Source: an uncultured Oscillospiraceae bacterium (lineage in GTDB: Bacteria; Bacillota; Clostridia; Oscillospirales; Acutalibacteraceae). From it: a DNA stretch of 44,543 nt. The stretch covers positions 1 through 44,543 of the forward strand of contig UQQR01000012.1 in NCBI GenBank assembly GCA_900543215.1. The letters are read 5' to 3'. Below the pieces are notes generated by a model. It did not search any database. It had not been told where the DNA came from and saw only the letters and a list, made by a program, of their open reading frames with translations. Both the position numbers and the translations under genes were made by a program. Every line of letters starts with the position of its first letter. Positions within the stretch are counted from its first letter, which is position 1. This document shows positions 38,051-44,543 of this stretch, one piece after another.

Positions 38051-40282
38051 ATGACGCATAAGAATTGGGAAGAATTTTTACCCGGCGTATGGCAGGATGA
38101 AATAAATGTCCGTGATTTTATACAGCACAATTATCACGAATATAAGGGAGACGACAGCTTTTTGTGCGGTGCCACCAAACGCACAAAGGAACTTATGAGC
38201 AGGGTCAACACTCTGTTTGAGGTTGAAAGACAGTTCGGCGGCGTGCTTGATGTTGACGCCGATACGGTGTCGGGTCTTACCTCGTATTCGCCCGGATATA
38301 TTGATAAGGAAAAGGAAATAATCGTAGGTATGCAGACCAACCGACCGCTTAAAAGGGGAGTAAACCCCTTCGGCGGACTGCGTATGGCAAGGCAGGCATG
38401 CGAGGCTTACGGCTATACCCTAAGCGACAGTATAGAAAAGCAGTTTAAATACAGAACCACCCACAATGACGGCGTTTTTGCGGCTTACACAGACGAAATG
38501 CGTGCCGCCAGACACTGCCACCTTATAACGGGACTTCCCGACGCTTACGGGAGAGGAAGAATTATAGGCGATTACAGGAGAGTCGCTCTTTACGGAATTG
38601 ACAGGCTTATTGAGGAAAAGAAAAAGTACAAGCGCGGTTTGGCGGAGTTTGATTTTGACGAGGAGCATATACGCCTTGCCGAAGATCTGTCACAGCAGAT
38701 AAAGGCGCTCGGCGGCATTAAGGAAATGGCGGATATGTACGGCTTTGACATAAGCGAGCCTGCGGAGAATGCCCGTCAGGCGGTGCAGTGGACATATTTT
38801 GCGTATCTTGCGGCTATCAAGGAGCAAAACGGCGCCGCAATGTCGCTCGGCAGAGTAAGCACATTCCTCGACATATATATCGAGCGTGACCTTAAGAACG
38901 GCAGGCTTACCGAAAAGGAAGCGCAGGAAATTATGGATGATTTTGTTATAAAGCTCCGTATCGCAAGGCACCTGCGTACTCCCGAATATAATGAGCTTTT
39001 CGGCGGCGACCCTATGTGGATAACCGAAAGCGTAGGCGGCATGGGCGAGGACGGCAGAACTCTTGTTACCAAAAACAGCTACCGTATGCTTAATACGCTT
39101 TATACCTTGGGATCGGCGCCCGAGCCTAACCTTACGGTTCTTTGGGCTAAGGATCTGCCGCACAGCTTTAAAAAATACTGTGCGAAGATTTCCTGCGATA
39201 CCGACTCGATCCAATATGAAAACGATGATGTAATGCGCCCGATATACGGCGACGATTACGCAATAGCCTGCTGTGTTTCCGCTATGAAGATTGGTAAACA
39301 AATGCAGTTTTTCGGTGCAAGGTGCAATCTTGCAAAGCTTTTGCTTTTGTCGCTTAACGGCGGATATGACACTGCAAGCGGAAAAAGCATAGGACCGCAG
39401 ATGAAGCCATTTGATGACGAAATTCTCAATTACGATAAGGTTTATGAAAGATTTGCGGAATATGCCGTGTGGCTTTCAAGGCTCTATGTCAATACAATGA
39501 ATGTTATACACTATATGCACGACAAATACGCCTACGAGCAGTCGCAAATGGCGCTTCACGACAGTGCGGTTCACAGATTTATGGCGTTCGGAGTTGCGGG
39601 GCTTTCGGTTATAACCGATTCGCTTTCGGCAATTAAATATGCAAAGGTGCGCCCCGTAAGGGATGAAAACGGATATATCGTTGATTTTAAAACCGAGGGA
39701 GATTTCCCTAAATACGGTAATGACGACGATCGTGTTGACAAAATAGCAAAAGAGCTTACGCATCTTATGATAACCGAGCTCAGAAAAACTCCGACCTACC
39801 GAAATGCGGAGCATACGCTTTCGGCGCTTACAATTACATCGAATGTTATGTACGGCAAGCATACCGGCGCTACGCCTGACGGCAGAAAAGCGGGTGCTCC
39901 TTTTGCGCCCGGCGCAAACCCAATGCATAACAGGGAGGAAAACGGCGCACTCGCTTCGCTTAATTCTGTTGCGAAAATTTCTTATGACGACTGCCGTGAC
40001 GGTATTTCAAATACTTTTTCGATAACTCCCGATACGCTCGGCAGAACAAAGGGCGAGAGAATAGACAACTTGGTTTCCGTGCTTGACGGATATTTTGCCA
40101 AAAAAGCACATCACATCAATGTAAATGTGCTTAACAGGCAAACCTTGGTTGAGGCGTATAACGACCCGACCGCATACCCGAACCTTACCATCAGGGTATC
40201 GGGGTACGCCGTAAACTTCCACAAGCTTTCCCGTGAACAGCAAAGAGAGGTCATAAGCCGTACATTCCACGAGGCTATGTAA
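38051..40282 (+). CDS. pflB: formate C-acetyltransferase (pyruvate formate-lyase)
   Basis: PflB converts pyruvate and CoA to acetyl-CoA and formate, a main anaerobic fermentation step. The 743-residue enzyme has the catalytic cysteine pair at Cys407-Cys408 (IACCVSAM) and the glycyl radical loop RVSGYAVNF with Gly718 near the C-terminus. Length and both signatures match true PFL rather than glycerol dehydratase or choline lyase relatives. The activase gene starts at the last base of the stop codon. It has its own promoter with an upstream palindrome. Confidence 0.96.
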   Translation: MTHKNWEEFLPGVWQDEINVRDFIQHNYHEYKGDDSFLCGATKRTKELMSRVNTLFEVERQFGGVLDVDADTVSGLTSYSPGYIDKEKEIIVGMQTNRPLKRGVNPFGGLRMARQACEAYGYTLSDSIEKQFKYRTTHNDGVFAAYTDEMRAARHCHLITGLPDAYGRGRIIGDYRRVALYGIDRLIEEKKKYKRGLAEFDFDEEHIRLAEDLSQQIKALGGIKEMADMYGFDISEPAENARQAVQWTYFAYLAAIKEQNGAAMSLGRVSTFLDIYIERDLKNGRLTEKEAQEIMDDFVIKLRIARHLRTPEYNELFGGDPMWITESVGGMGEDGRTLVTKNSYRMLNTLYTLGSAPEPNLTVLWAKDLPHSFKKYCAKISCDTDSIQYENDDVMRPIYGDDYAIACCVSAMKIGKQMQFFGARCNLAKLLLLSLNGGYDTASGKSIGPQMKPFDDEILNYDKVYERFAEYAVWLSRLYVNTMNVIHYMHDKYAYEQSQMALHDSAVHRFMAFGVAGLSVITDSLSAIKYAKVRPVRDENGYIVDFKTEGDFPKYGNDDDRVDKIAKELTHLMITELRKTPTYRNAEHTLSALTITSNVMYGKHTGATPDGRKAGAPFAPGANPMHNREENGALASLNSVAKISYDDCRDGISNTFSITPDTLGRTKGERIDNLVSVLDGYFAKKAHHINVNVLNRQTLVEAYNDPTAYPNLTIRVSGYAVNFHKLSREQQREVISRTFHEAM

Positions 40283-40986
40283 TGAGCGGCGATATAAAGG
40301 GTAGAATAAGCTCATTTCAGACCCTCGGTACACTTGACGGACCCGGTGTAAGATTTGTGGCGTTTTTACAGGGCTGTCCGCTCAGGTGCGTGTGCTGTCA
40401 CAACCCCGAAACATGGGATAAAAACGGCGGCACGCTGTACATCGCTGAGGAGGTTGTCCGCAGAACTCTCAGATATAAAGAATACTTTGGGAAAGATGGC
40501 GGCATAACACTGTCGGGCGGCGAGCCGCTTTTACAGCAGGAATTTACGGCAGAGATTTTAAGGCTTTGCCGTAAAAACGGTATTAACACCTGTCTTGATA
40601 CCTCGGGCTGTATTAAGGATATCGGAAATGTGCTTGATTATACCGATTACTGCCTTTTGGACATAAAGTATTCTTATGATGAGGATTATAAAAAATATGT
40701 CGGTTGCGGAATAGAAGCGCCACTTATGTTTTTGGAGCAGTTGGAAAAGAGAAAAATAACGACCCGTATACGACAAGTTATTATACCCGGTCTTAACGAT
40801 AATTCGGACAGCATAAAAAGGCTTAAGGAAATTGTCTCTCGTTACAGCTGTGTTTCGGAAATTGAGCTTTTGCCGTTTCGCAAGCTTTGCGCTTCAAAAT
40901 ACGATAAGCGGGGGATAGATTTTCCGCTTAAAAACACGCCCGAGGCGACCAAAGCCTTAATTGATAAATTAAATTTTTATTTATGA
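40282..40986 (+). CDS. pflA: pyruvate formate-lyase-activating enzyme
   Basis: A 234-residue radical SAM enzyme that installs the glycyl radical on PflB. The [4Fe-4S] motif CxxxCxxC is Cys32, Cys36 and Cys39 in GCPLRCVCCHNPETW. GGEPLLQ near residue 79 is the SAM-binding GGE motif. There is no extra ferredoxin-like insert, which separates it from activases of other glycyl radical enzymes. It overlaps pflB by one base (TAATG). A terminator hairpin follows immediately. Confidence 0.95.
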   Translation: MSGDIKGRISSFQTLGTLDGPGVRFVAFLQGCPLRCVCCHNPETWDKNGGTLYIAEEVVRRTLRYKEYFGKDGGITLSGGEPLLQQEFTAEILRLCRKNGINTCLDTSGCIKDIGNVLDYTDYCLLDIKYSYDEDYKKYVGCGIEAPLMFLEQLEKRKITTRIRQVIIPGLNDNSDSIKRLKEIVSRYSCVSEIELLPFRKLCASKYDKRGIDFPLKNTPEATKALIDKLNFYL

Positions 40987-41017
40987 AAAAGAGAACGCCC
41001 ACAGGCGTTCTCTTTTT
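40986..41017. terminator. bidirectional intrinsic terminator
   Basis: A 14-bp perfect stem (40986-40999 with 41004-41017, AAAAAGAGAACGCC) with loop CACA. T-runs exist on both strands. It ends pflBA and, in the other direction, the Cys-rich peptide gene. Confidence 0.93.
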
Positions 41018-41032
41018 CGCTACCGCTGTGTA

Positions 41033-41170
41033 TTAGCAGCCGCATCCGCAGCCGTTGTCGCAGCCGTTGTTGCTTCCGCAACCGCCGCAGCCGCCGCAGC
41101 ATACGAGGATGAGTATAAGGATTATGATCCAAGTACAGCCGTTACCGCCAAAGCAATTATTGTTACACAT
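41033..41170 (-). CDS. 11-cysteine, 45-residue membrane peptide of unknown function
   Basis: A 45-codon gene with an almost perfect ribosome binding site (AAAAAGGAGG, about 8 bases before the start). The product starts MCNNNCFGGNGC, then one hydrophobic stretch TWIIILILILV (about residues 13-23), then a tail built of CCGGCGGC and GCDNGCGCGC. Eleven of 45 residues are Cys, with many Gly and Asn. The predicted form is a single-pass membrane peptide with a metal-binding or cross-linkable cysteine tail. I recall similar short Gly/Cys peptides in Clostridia but know no assigned role. It is divergent from ctsR and ended by the shared terminator. Confidence 0.8.
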   Translation of the reverse strand: MCNNNCFGGNGCTWIIILILILVCCGGCGGCGSNNGCDNGCGCGC

Positions 41171-41249
41171 ATTAAAGACCTCCTTTTTGTCTTCATCACA
41201 TACTATGTCGGTTTAATAATTTGTGTTACCGAACTATCACGAAAAAACA

Positions 41250-41266
41250 TTTGACTTTTACTGACT
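41250..41266 (-). promoter_or_regulatory. CtsR-type operator 1 (reverse orientation, over the -35)
   Basis: Read on the minus strand: AGTCAGT-AAA-AGTCAAA, a tandem heptad with a 3-base spacer. The second heptad equals the CtsR consensus RGTCAAA and the first differs at two positions. It covers the -35 hexamer of the ctsR promoter. Confidence 0.75.
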
Positions 41267-41278
41267 ATGGTGTATAAT
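41251..41278 (+). promoter_or_regulatory. sigma-A promoter of ctsR-mcsA-mcsB-clpC
   Basis: TTGACT (41251-41256), a 16-base spacer, and TATAAT (41273-41278). The ctsR start codon is at 41312. Confidence 0.85.
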
Positions 41279-41281
41279 TAA

Positions 41282-41298
41282 AGTCAGTAAAGGTCAGT
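41282..41298 (+). promoter_or_regulatory. CtsR-type operator 2 (over the transcription start)
   Basis: AGTCAGT-AAA-GGTCAGT, tandem heptads with the 3-base spacer typical of CtsR boxes, just after the -10. With operator 1 it brackets the promoter, supporting strong autorepression. Confidence 0.75.
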
Positions 41299-41311
41299 GG
41301 AGGATGTTAAT

Positions 41312-41767
41312 ATGAGAATGAGTGATTTGATCACACACGAAATAATAAGGATGCTGAATGAATCGGGCGCAAATACCGCCGAAATACAGCGTAACGAATT
41401 TGCCAATAATATAGGCTGTGCGCCGAGCCAGATAAACTATGTGCTGTCATCTCGTTTTACGCCGGAGCACGGCTATATAATCGAAAGCCGCAGGGGCGGC
41501 GGGGGTTATATCCGCATAAAGCGAGTTATGCTTAATCATACCTCGGCGCTAATGCACATAATAAATTCAATAGGCGATTCGGTTGACACTATGACTACAA
41601 GAATAGTAATAGAAAACTGTATTGAGTCAAAAATAATAACGCCCGATGTGGCTTTGCTTATAGCCTCGGCGGTTTCGGGTAATGTTATGCAGTCTGTTCC
41701 GGTGGAAAGCAGGGACAAACTCCGTGCGGCATTGCTTAAACAAATGCTGCTTACGCAAATTAAATAG
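41312..41767 (+). CDS. ctsR: transcriptional repressor CtsR
   Basis: CtsR represses clp and related heat-shock genes in Gram-positives. The 151-residue product has the winged HTH with RNEFANNIGCAPSQINYVLSSRF and the glycine-rich wing ESRRGGGGYIRIKR, the tetraglycine thermosensor loop. ATG 41312 was chosen because GGAGG (41299-41303) is 8 bases upstream; an earlier in-frame GTG at 41297 overlaps that site. First gene of the classic ctsR-mcsA-mcsB-clpC operon. Confidence 0.95.
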   Translation: MRMSDLITHEIIRMLNESGANTAEIQRNEFANNIGCAPSQINYVLSSRFTPEHGYIIESRRGGGGYIRIKRVMLNHTSALMHIINSIGDSVDTMTTRIVIENCIESKIITPDVALLIASAVSGNVMQSVPVESRDKLRAALLKQMLLTQIK

Positions 41768-41777
41768 GAGGTAGACT

Positions 41778-42269
41778 ATGCTTTGCGATAAATGCGGAAA
41801 AAACGCCGCAACAACACATATAAAGCGCATAATTAACGGGGTTGTAACAGAGAGCAATCTCTGCCCCGAATGTGCCGAAAAATCAGGCTCGCTTTATAAG
41901 GGCGGTCTTTATAATATGCTCGCGTCGGTTCTCGGCGACGCTTCGGAGCTTATGATAGGCGAGAACCAAAAGAGATGTCCCGTTTGTGGCTCTACCTTTG
42001 CGGAAATCGCAAAGACCGGCAAAATGGGCTGTGCCGAATGTTACAAAACTTTCGGTGCCGAATTGGCGCCGTATCTTAAAAGGATACACGGAACGGTCAG
42101 GCATACGGGCAAAATACCGAACAGTGCGCCGCTTACGGTAAGACCGAAACCCGAAAGCGCGGATACACTGCGTATGGAAATGAATAGGCTTGTAAGCGAG
42201 GAACGGTTTGAGGAAGCGGCTGTTATAAGGGATAAAATAAAGAAATTGGAGGAAAAGGAAAATGAGTAG
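41778..42269 (+). CDS. mcsA: McsA, activator of arginine kinase McsB
   Basis: A 163-residue zinc protein with four CxxC pairs: CDKC and CPEC (3/6 and 29/32), then CPVC and CAEC. A C-terminal UVR-type helix (LRMEMNRLVSEERFEEAAVI) ends it. McsA activates McsB. The N-terminal CX2CX22CX2C spacing is the same as in the ClpE-like protein at 7473. Ribosome binding site AGGAGGT. It overlaps mcsB by 8 bases. Confidence 0.93.
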   Translation: MLCDKCGKNAATTHIKRIINGVVTESNLCPECAEKSGSLYKGGLYNMLASVLGDASELMIGENQKRCPVCGSTFAEIAKTGKMGCAECYKTFGAELAPYLKRIHGTVRHTGKIPNSAPLTVRPKPESADTLRMEMNRLVSEERFEEAAVIRDKIKKLEEKENE

Positions 42270-43284
42270 CTGGTATGTCGGCAGAGCGCCCGAGGACGAT
42301 ATTGCCGTAAGCTGCCGTATAAGACTTGCGAGAAATATATCGGGTCTGCCCTTTCTTTCAAAAATGACCGACGGGCAAAGGCGCGAGCTTATGGAAAGGG
42401 TTAAGTCGGCCCTACTTGAAAGCAATACGCCTTATGCTAAAAATCTTAAATTCATAGATATGGTTTCCGTGCCGTCAAATGAAATCGGCGCAATGGCGGA
42501 AAGGCATATAATAAGTCCCGAATTTGCCGAAAGCACCTTAAGCCGTGCGGTAATACTTTCCGATGATGAAAGCATAAGTATTATGATAGGCGAGGAAGAT
42601 CATATAAGAATACAGGTTATTTTAGGCGGCTTACAGCTTGAAAAGGCTTACGATATCGCAGAGCGGATTGACACCTTTCTTTACGAAGCGTTACATTTCT
42701 CGTTTGACAGTGAGTTAGGCTTCCTTACCGAGTGTCCCACCAATCTCGGAACGGGACTGAGAGCCTCGGTTATGCTTCATCTGCCTGTTACCGAATCGGA
42801 CGGAGAGATAAGGCGTATAGCGGATACCGTGGGTAAAATAGGCTTTACGGTAAGAGGAATGTACGGCGAAGGCTCGAAAGCTAAGGCTTCAATGTATCAG
42901 GTCTCAAATCAAATTACGCTCGGAATCAGCGAAAAGAACGCCATAAGCAATCTTAATATAATAACCCGTCAGTTGATTCAGAAAGAACGGTCGGGGAGAG
43001 AGGCGCTCGAACGCCTTAAGGCGGAGGATATTTGCTGCAGAGCACTCGGAATACTTAAAAACTGCCGTATTCTTTCAAACGAGGAAATGATGAAATTACT
43101 TTCGGCGATTAAACTCGGCGTCGGTATGGGCATAATAGAGGAAAAGGCAATGCCCGTAAAACTGCTTGTCGAAGGTCAGCCGCATATGCTTATGAAGAAA
43201 TACGGTAACATTGCGGAAAACGAATACGATATATACAGAGCGGCTTTTATAAGGGAGCAATTAAAGGATACCGAGGAGGTATAG
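42262..43284 (+). CDS. mcsB: protein arginine kinase McsB
   Basis: A 340-residue guanido-kinase-fold enzyme that phosphorylates arginines on proteins, marking them for ClpC-ClpP. Family landmarks are VSCRIRLARNISGLPF near residue 17, TECPTNLGTGLRASVMLHLP near residue 155, and RGMYGEGSKAKASMYQVSNQ near residue 197. Length is typical. The order and overlap with mcsA indicate stoichiometric co-translation. Its partner unfoldase clpC starts 4 bases after the stop. Confidence 0.95.
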   Translation: MSSWYVGRAPEDDIAVSCRIRLARNISGLPFLSKMTDGQRRELMERVKSALLESNTPYAKNLKFIDMVSVPSNEIGAMAERHIISPEFAESTLSRAVILSDDESISIMIGEEDHIRIQVILGGLQLEKAYDIAERIDTFLYEALHFSFDSELGFLTECPTNLGTGLRASVMLHLPVTESDGEIRRIADTVGKIGFTVRGMYGEGSKAKASMYQVSNQITLGISEKNAISNLNIITRQLIQKERSGREALERLKAEDICCRALGILKNCRILSNEEMMKLLSAIKLGVGMGIIEEKAMPVKLLVEGQPHMLMKKYGNIAENEYDIYRAAFIREQLKDTEEV

Positions 43285-43287
43285 CGA

Positions 43288-44543
43288 TTGAAATATAATT
43301 TTAATGGTTTCACATCTAAGGCAAACGAAGCGCTTAATCAGGCTATAAGCTCTGCCGAGGCTTTGGGACACACCTATGTCGGGAGCGAGCATCTGCTTTT
43401 GGGGCTTCTTAAAATAGGCGGCGGATTTGCGGCGGCACTTCTTAATAAAGCAGGCGTGACCGCCGACGGTGTGGAGGAGCTTATAAGGGCGGAAATCGGA
43501 TGCGGAACACCTACAAGGCTCTCTCCCGATTATTTTACACCCCGTGCGAAACGGGTTGTGGAAAACGCAATGTCAAGCTGTGCGGACACAGGTAAAAAAT
43601 ATGTGGGTACTGAGCATCTGCTGCTCGGAATTTTAAGCGACGGGGATAATTACGCCATAAGATTTTTAGGGGAGCTCGGTGCGGACGCGGCGTCTCTTAC
43701 CTCAGCGGCTTTAAAGGCGTCTGGTATAGACCTTGCGGATACGGGAGAGCCTAAAAGCTTTTCCCCGGCCGGCAAAAAGGATGTTAAGCTGCCCACGCTT
43801 TCAAAATACGGCAGGGATCTGACCGAGGAAGCCTCAAAGGGCAAGCTTGACCCCGTTATAGGCAGAGAAAAAGAAATTGAAAGAATAATACAGATACTTT
43901 GCCGCCGCACTAAAAATAACCCCTGCCTTATAGGCGAGCCGGGCGTCGGAAAGACCGCTGTTGTAGAGGGACTGGCGCAGAAGATAGCGGACGGCGAGGT
44001 GCCGGGGCTTCTTGAAAACAAAAGAGTATTCGCACTTGATATAACCGGTATGGTTGCCGGAACAAAGTACAGGGGCGATTTTGAGGAGCGCATAAAAACG
44101 GCTGTTGAAGAGGTTATAAACGCGGGAAATATTATACTGTTTATAGATGAGGTTCACACGCTTGTGGGAGCAGGCAGTGCCGAGGGCTCAACCGACGCCG
44201 CAAATATATTAAAGCCGTCGCTTGCCCGCGGTGAATTTCAGCTTATAGGCGCTACCACAATATCGGAATACCGCAAAAATATCGAAAAGGACCCTGCTCT
44301 TGAACGCCGTTTTCAGCCTGTAACCGTAGCAGAGCCGTCGGAAAAGGACGCCGTATTAATTCTTAAAGGACTTAAGGATAAGTACGAGGCGCACCACAGA
44401 GTCAGGATTACAGACGGCGCTATTGAAGCCGCCGTAAAGCTTTCTGTGCGTTATATAAGCGACAGATTTTTGCCCGATAAGGCGATAGATCTGATAGACG
44501 AGGCGTCTTCAAAGGTGCGGCTTGCCTCCTGCGCCGCCCCAAA
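43288..44543 (+). CDS. clpC: ClpC unfoldase, 3'-truncated by window edge
   Basis: The first about 418 codons of ClpC; the frame is open to the window end. Two Clp_N repeats occupy residues about 3-145 (AEALGHTYVGSEHLLLGLLK and CADTGKKYVGTEHLLLGIL), where ClpC binds McsB and adaptors. AAA domain 1 has Walker A GEPGVGKTAVVEG near residue 217 and Walker B ILFIDEVHTL near 283. The start is TTG 43288 with GAGGAGGT 7 bases upstream. The middle domain and second ATPase lie outside the window. Last gene of the CtsR operon in this window. Confidence 0.94.
   Translation, partial: MKYNFNGFTSKANEALNQAISSAEALGHTYVGSEHLLLGLLKIGGGFAAALLNKAGVTADGVEELIRAEIGCGTPTRLSPDYFTPRAKRVVENAMSSCADTGKKYVGTEHLLLGILSDGDNYAIRFLGELGADAASLTSAALKASGIDLADTGEPKSFSPAGKKDVKLPTLSKYGRDLTEEASKGKLDPVIGREKEIERIIQILCRRTKNNPCLIGEPGVGKTAVVEGLAQKIADGEVPGLLENKRVFALDITGMVAGTKYRGDFEERIKTAVEEVINAGNIILFIDEVHTLVGAGSAEGSTDAANILKPSLARGEFQLIGATTISEYRKNIEKDPALERRFQPVTVAEPSEKDAVLILKGLKDKYEAHHRVRITDGAIEAAVKLSVRYISDRFLPDKAIDLIDEASSKVRLASCAAP

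Noticed and set aside
38690..39301. A 203-codon open frame antisense to pflB
   Set aside because: pflB is unambiguous here; the antisense frame lacks a ribosome binding site and sensible protein features.
1..44543. CRISPR array, phage genes, insertion sequences or CIRCE elements
   Set aside because: No regularly spaced repeats, integrase, transposase or TTAGCACTC-type inverted repeat was found on reading either strand.

Overview
The window looks like a chromosome segment of a spore-forming, fermentative, low- to mid-GC Gram-positive anaerobe of the Clostridia (Oscillospiraceae/Ruminococcus-like; the family is inferred from gene content). Supporting evidence: sporulation genes (ylbJ, yqfC, yqfD), pyruvate formate-lyase with its activase, a ctsR-mcsA-mcsB-clpC operon, an energy-coupling-factor (ECF) transporter core, RNase M5, MutS2, strong AGGAGG-type ribosome binding sites, sigma-A-type promoters, and many short or overlapping intergenic junctions. 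Nearly all of it is housekeeping DNA; no phage, insertion sequence or CRISPR array was seen.

Layout. 1-9752 (+): 3' part of glmM, an RNA-methyltransferase-like gene, ecfA1-ecfA2-ecfT, truA, a membrane-anchored DUF5711 protein, a CvpA-family protein and a ClpE-like unfoldase. 9810-13077 (+): AGCS symporter, a class B penicillin-binding protein whose ribosome binding site lies in a terminator-like hairpin, and a small HTH regulator. 13082-15118 (-): a divergent EF-G-like GTPase. 15418-16011 (+): an unknown exported protein. 16054-19058 (-): a Crp/Fnr-like regulator, lipoprotein, permease and ATPase operon with a palindromic operator just downstream of its promoter. 19101-19907: tRNA-Met and tRNA-Glu (+), a probable gene remnant and tRNA-Ser (-). 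19973-25583 (+): comEC-like, holA, rnmV, WYL regulator, DUF1846.

25584-26725: a short, atypical patch with an HD-domain gene lacking a normal start codon and a truncated acetyltransferase, next to tRNA-Gln and tRNA-His (-). 27019-28304 (-): ylbJ and a four-cysteine small protein. 28390-35610 (+): the Firmicute cluster yqfC-yqfD-phoH-ybeY-era-(yqzL-like)-recO-mutS2. 35694-37903 (-): ACT-domain protein, UPF0210 protein and a shikimate-kinase-like protein, divergent from pflB-pflA (37993-40986, +). 41033-41170 (-): an 11-cysteine, 45-residue membrane peptide. 41250-44543 (+): ctsR-mcsA-mcsB-clpC, with two CtsR-type operators bracketing the promoter; clpC runs off the window.

The most unusual points are: the ACT/UPF0210/kinase-like module, whose kinase lacks a canonical shikimate-binding arginine; the cysteine-rich peptide beside the protein-quality-control operon; the EF-G-like GTPase with altered G3 and G4 motifs; the autoregulated Crp-like transporter operon; and the hairpin covering the PBP ribosome binding site. 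Nothing here amounts to a clearly new multi-gene defence or mobile system.
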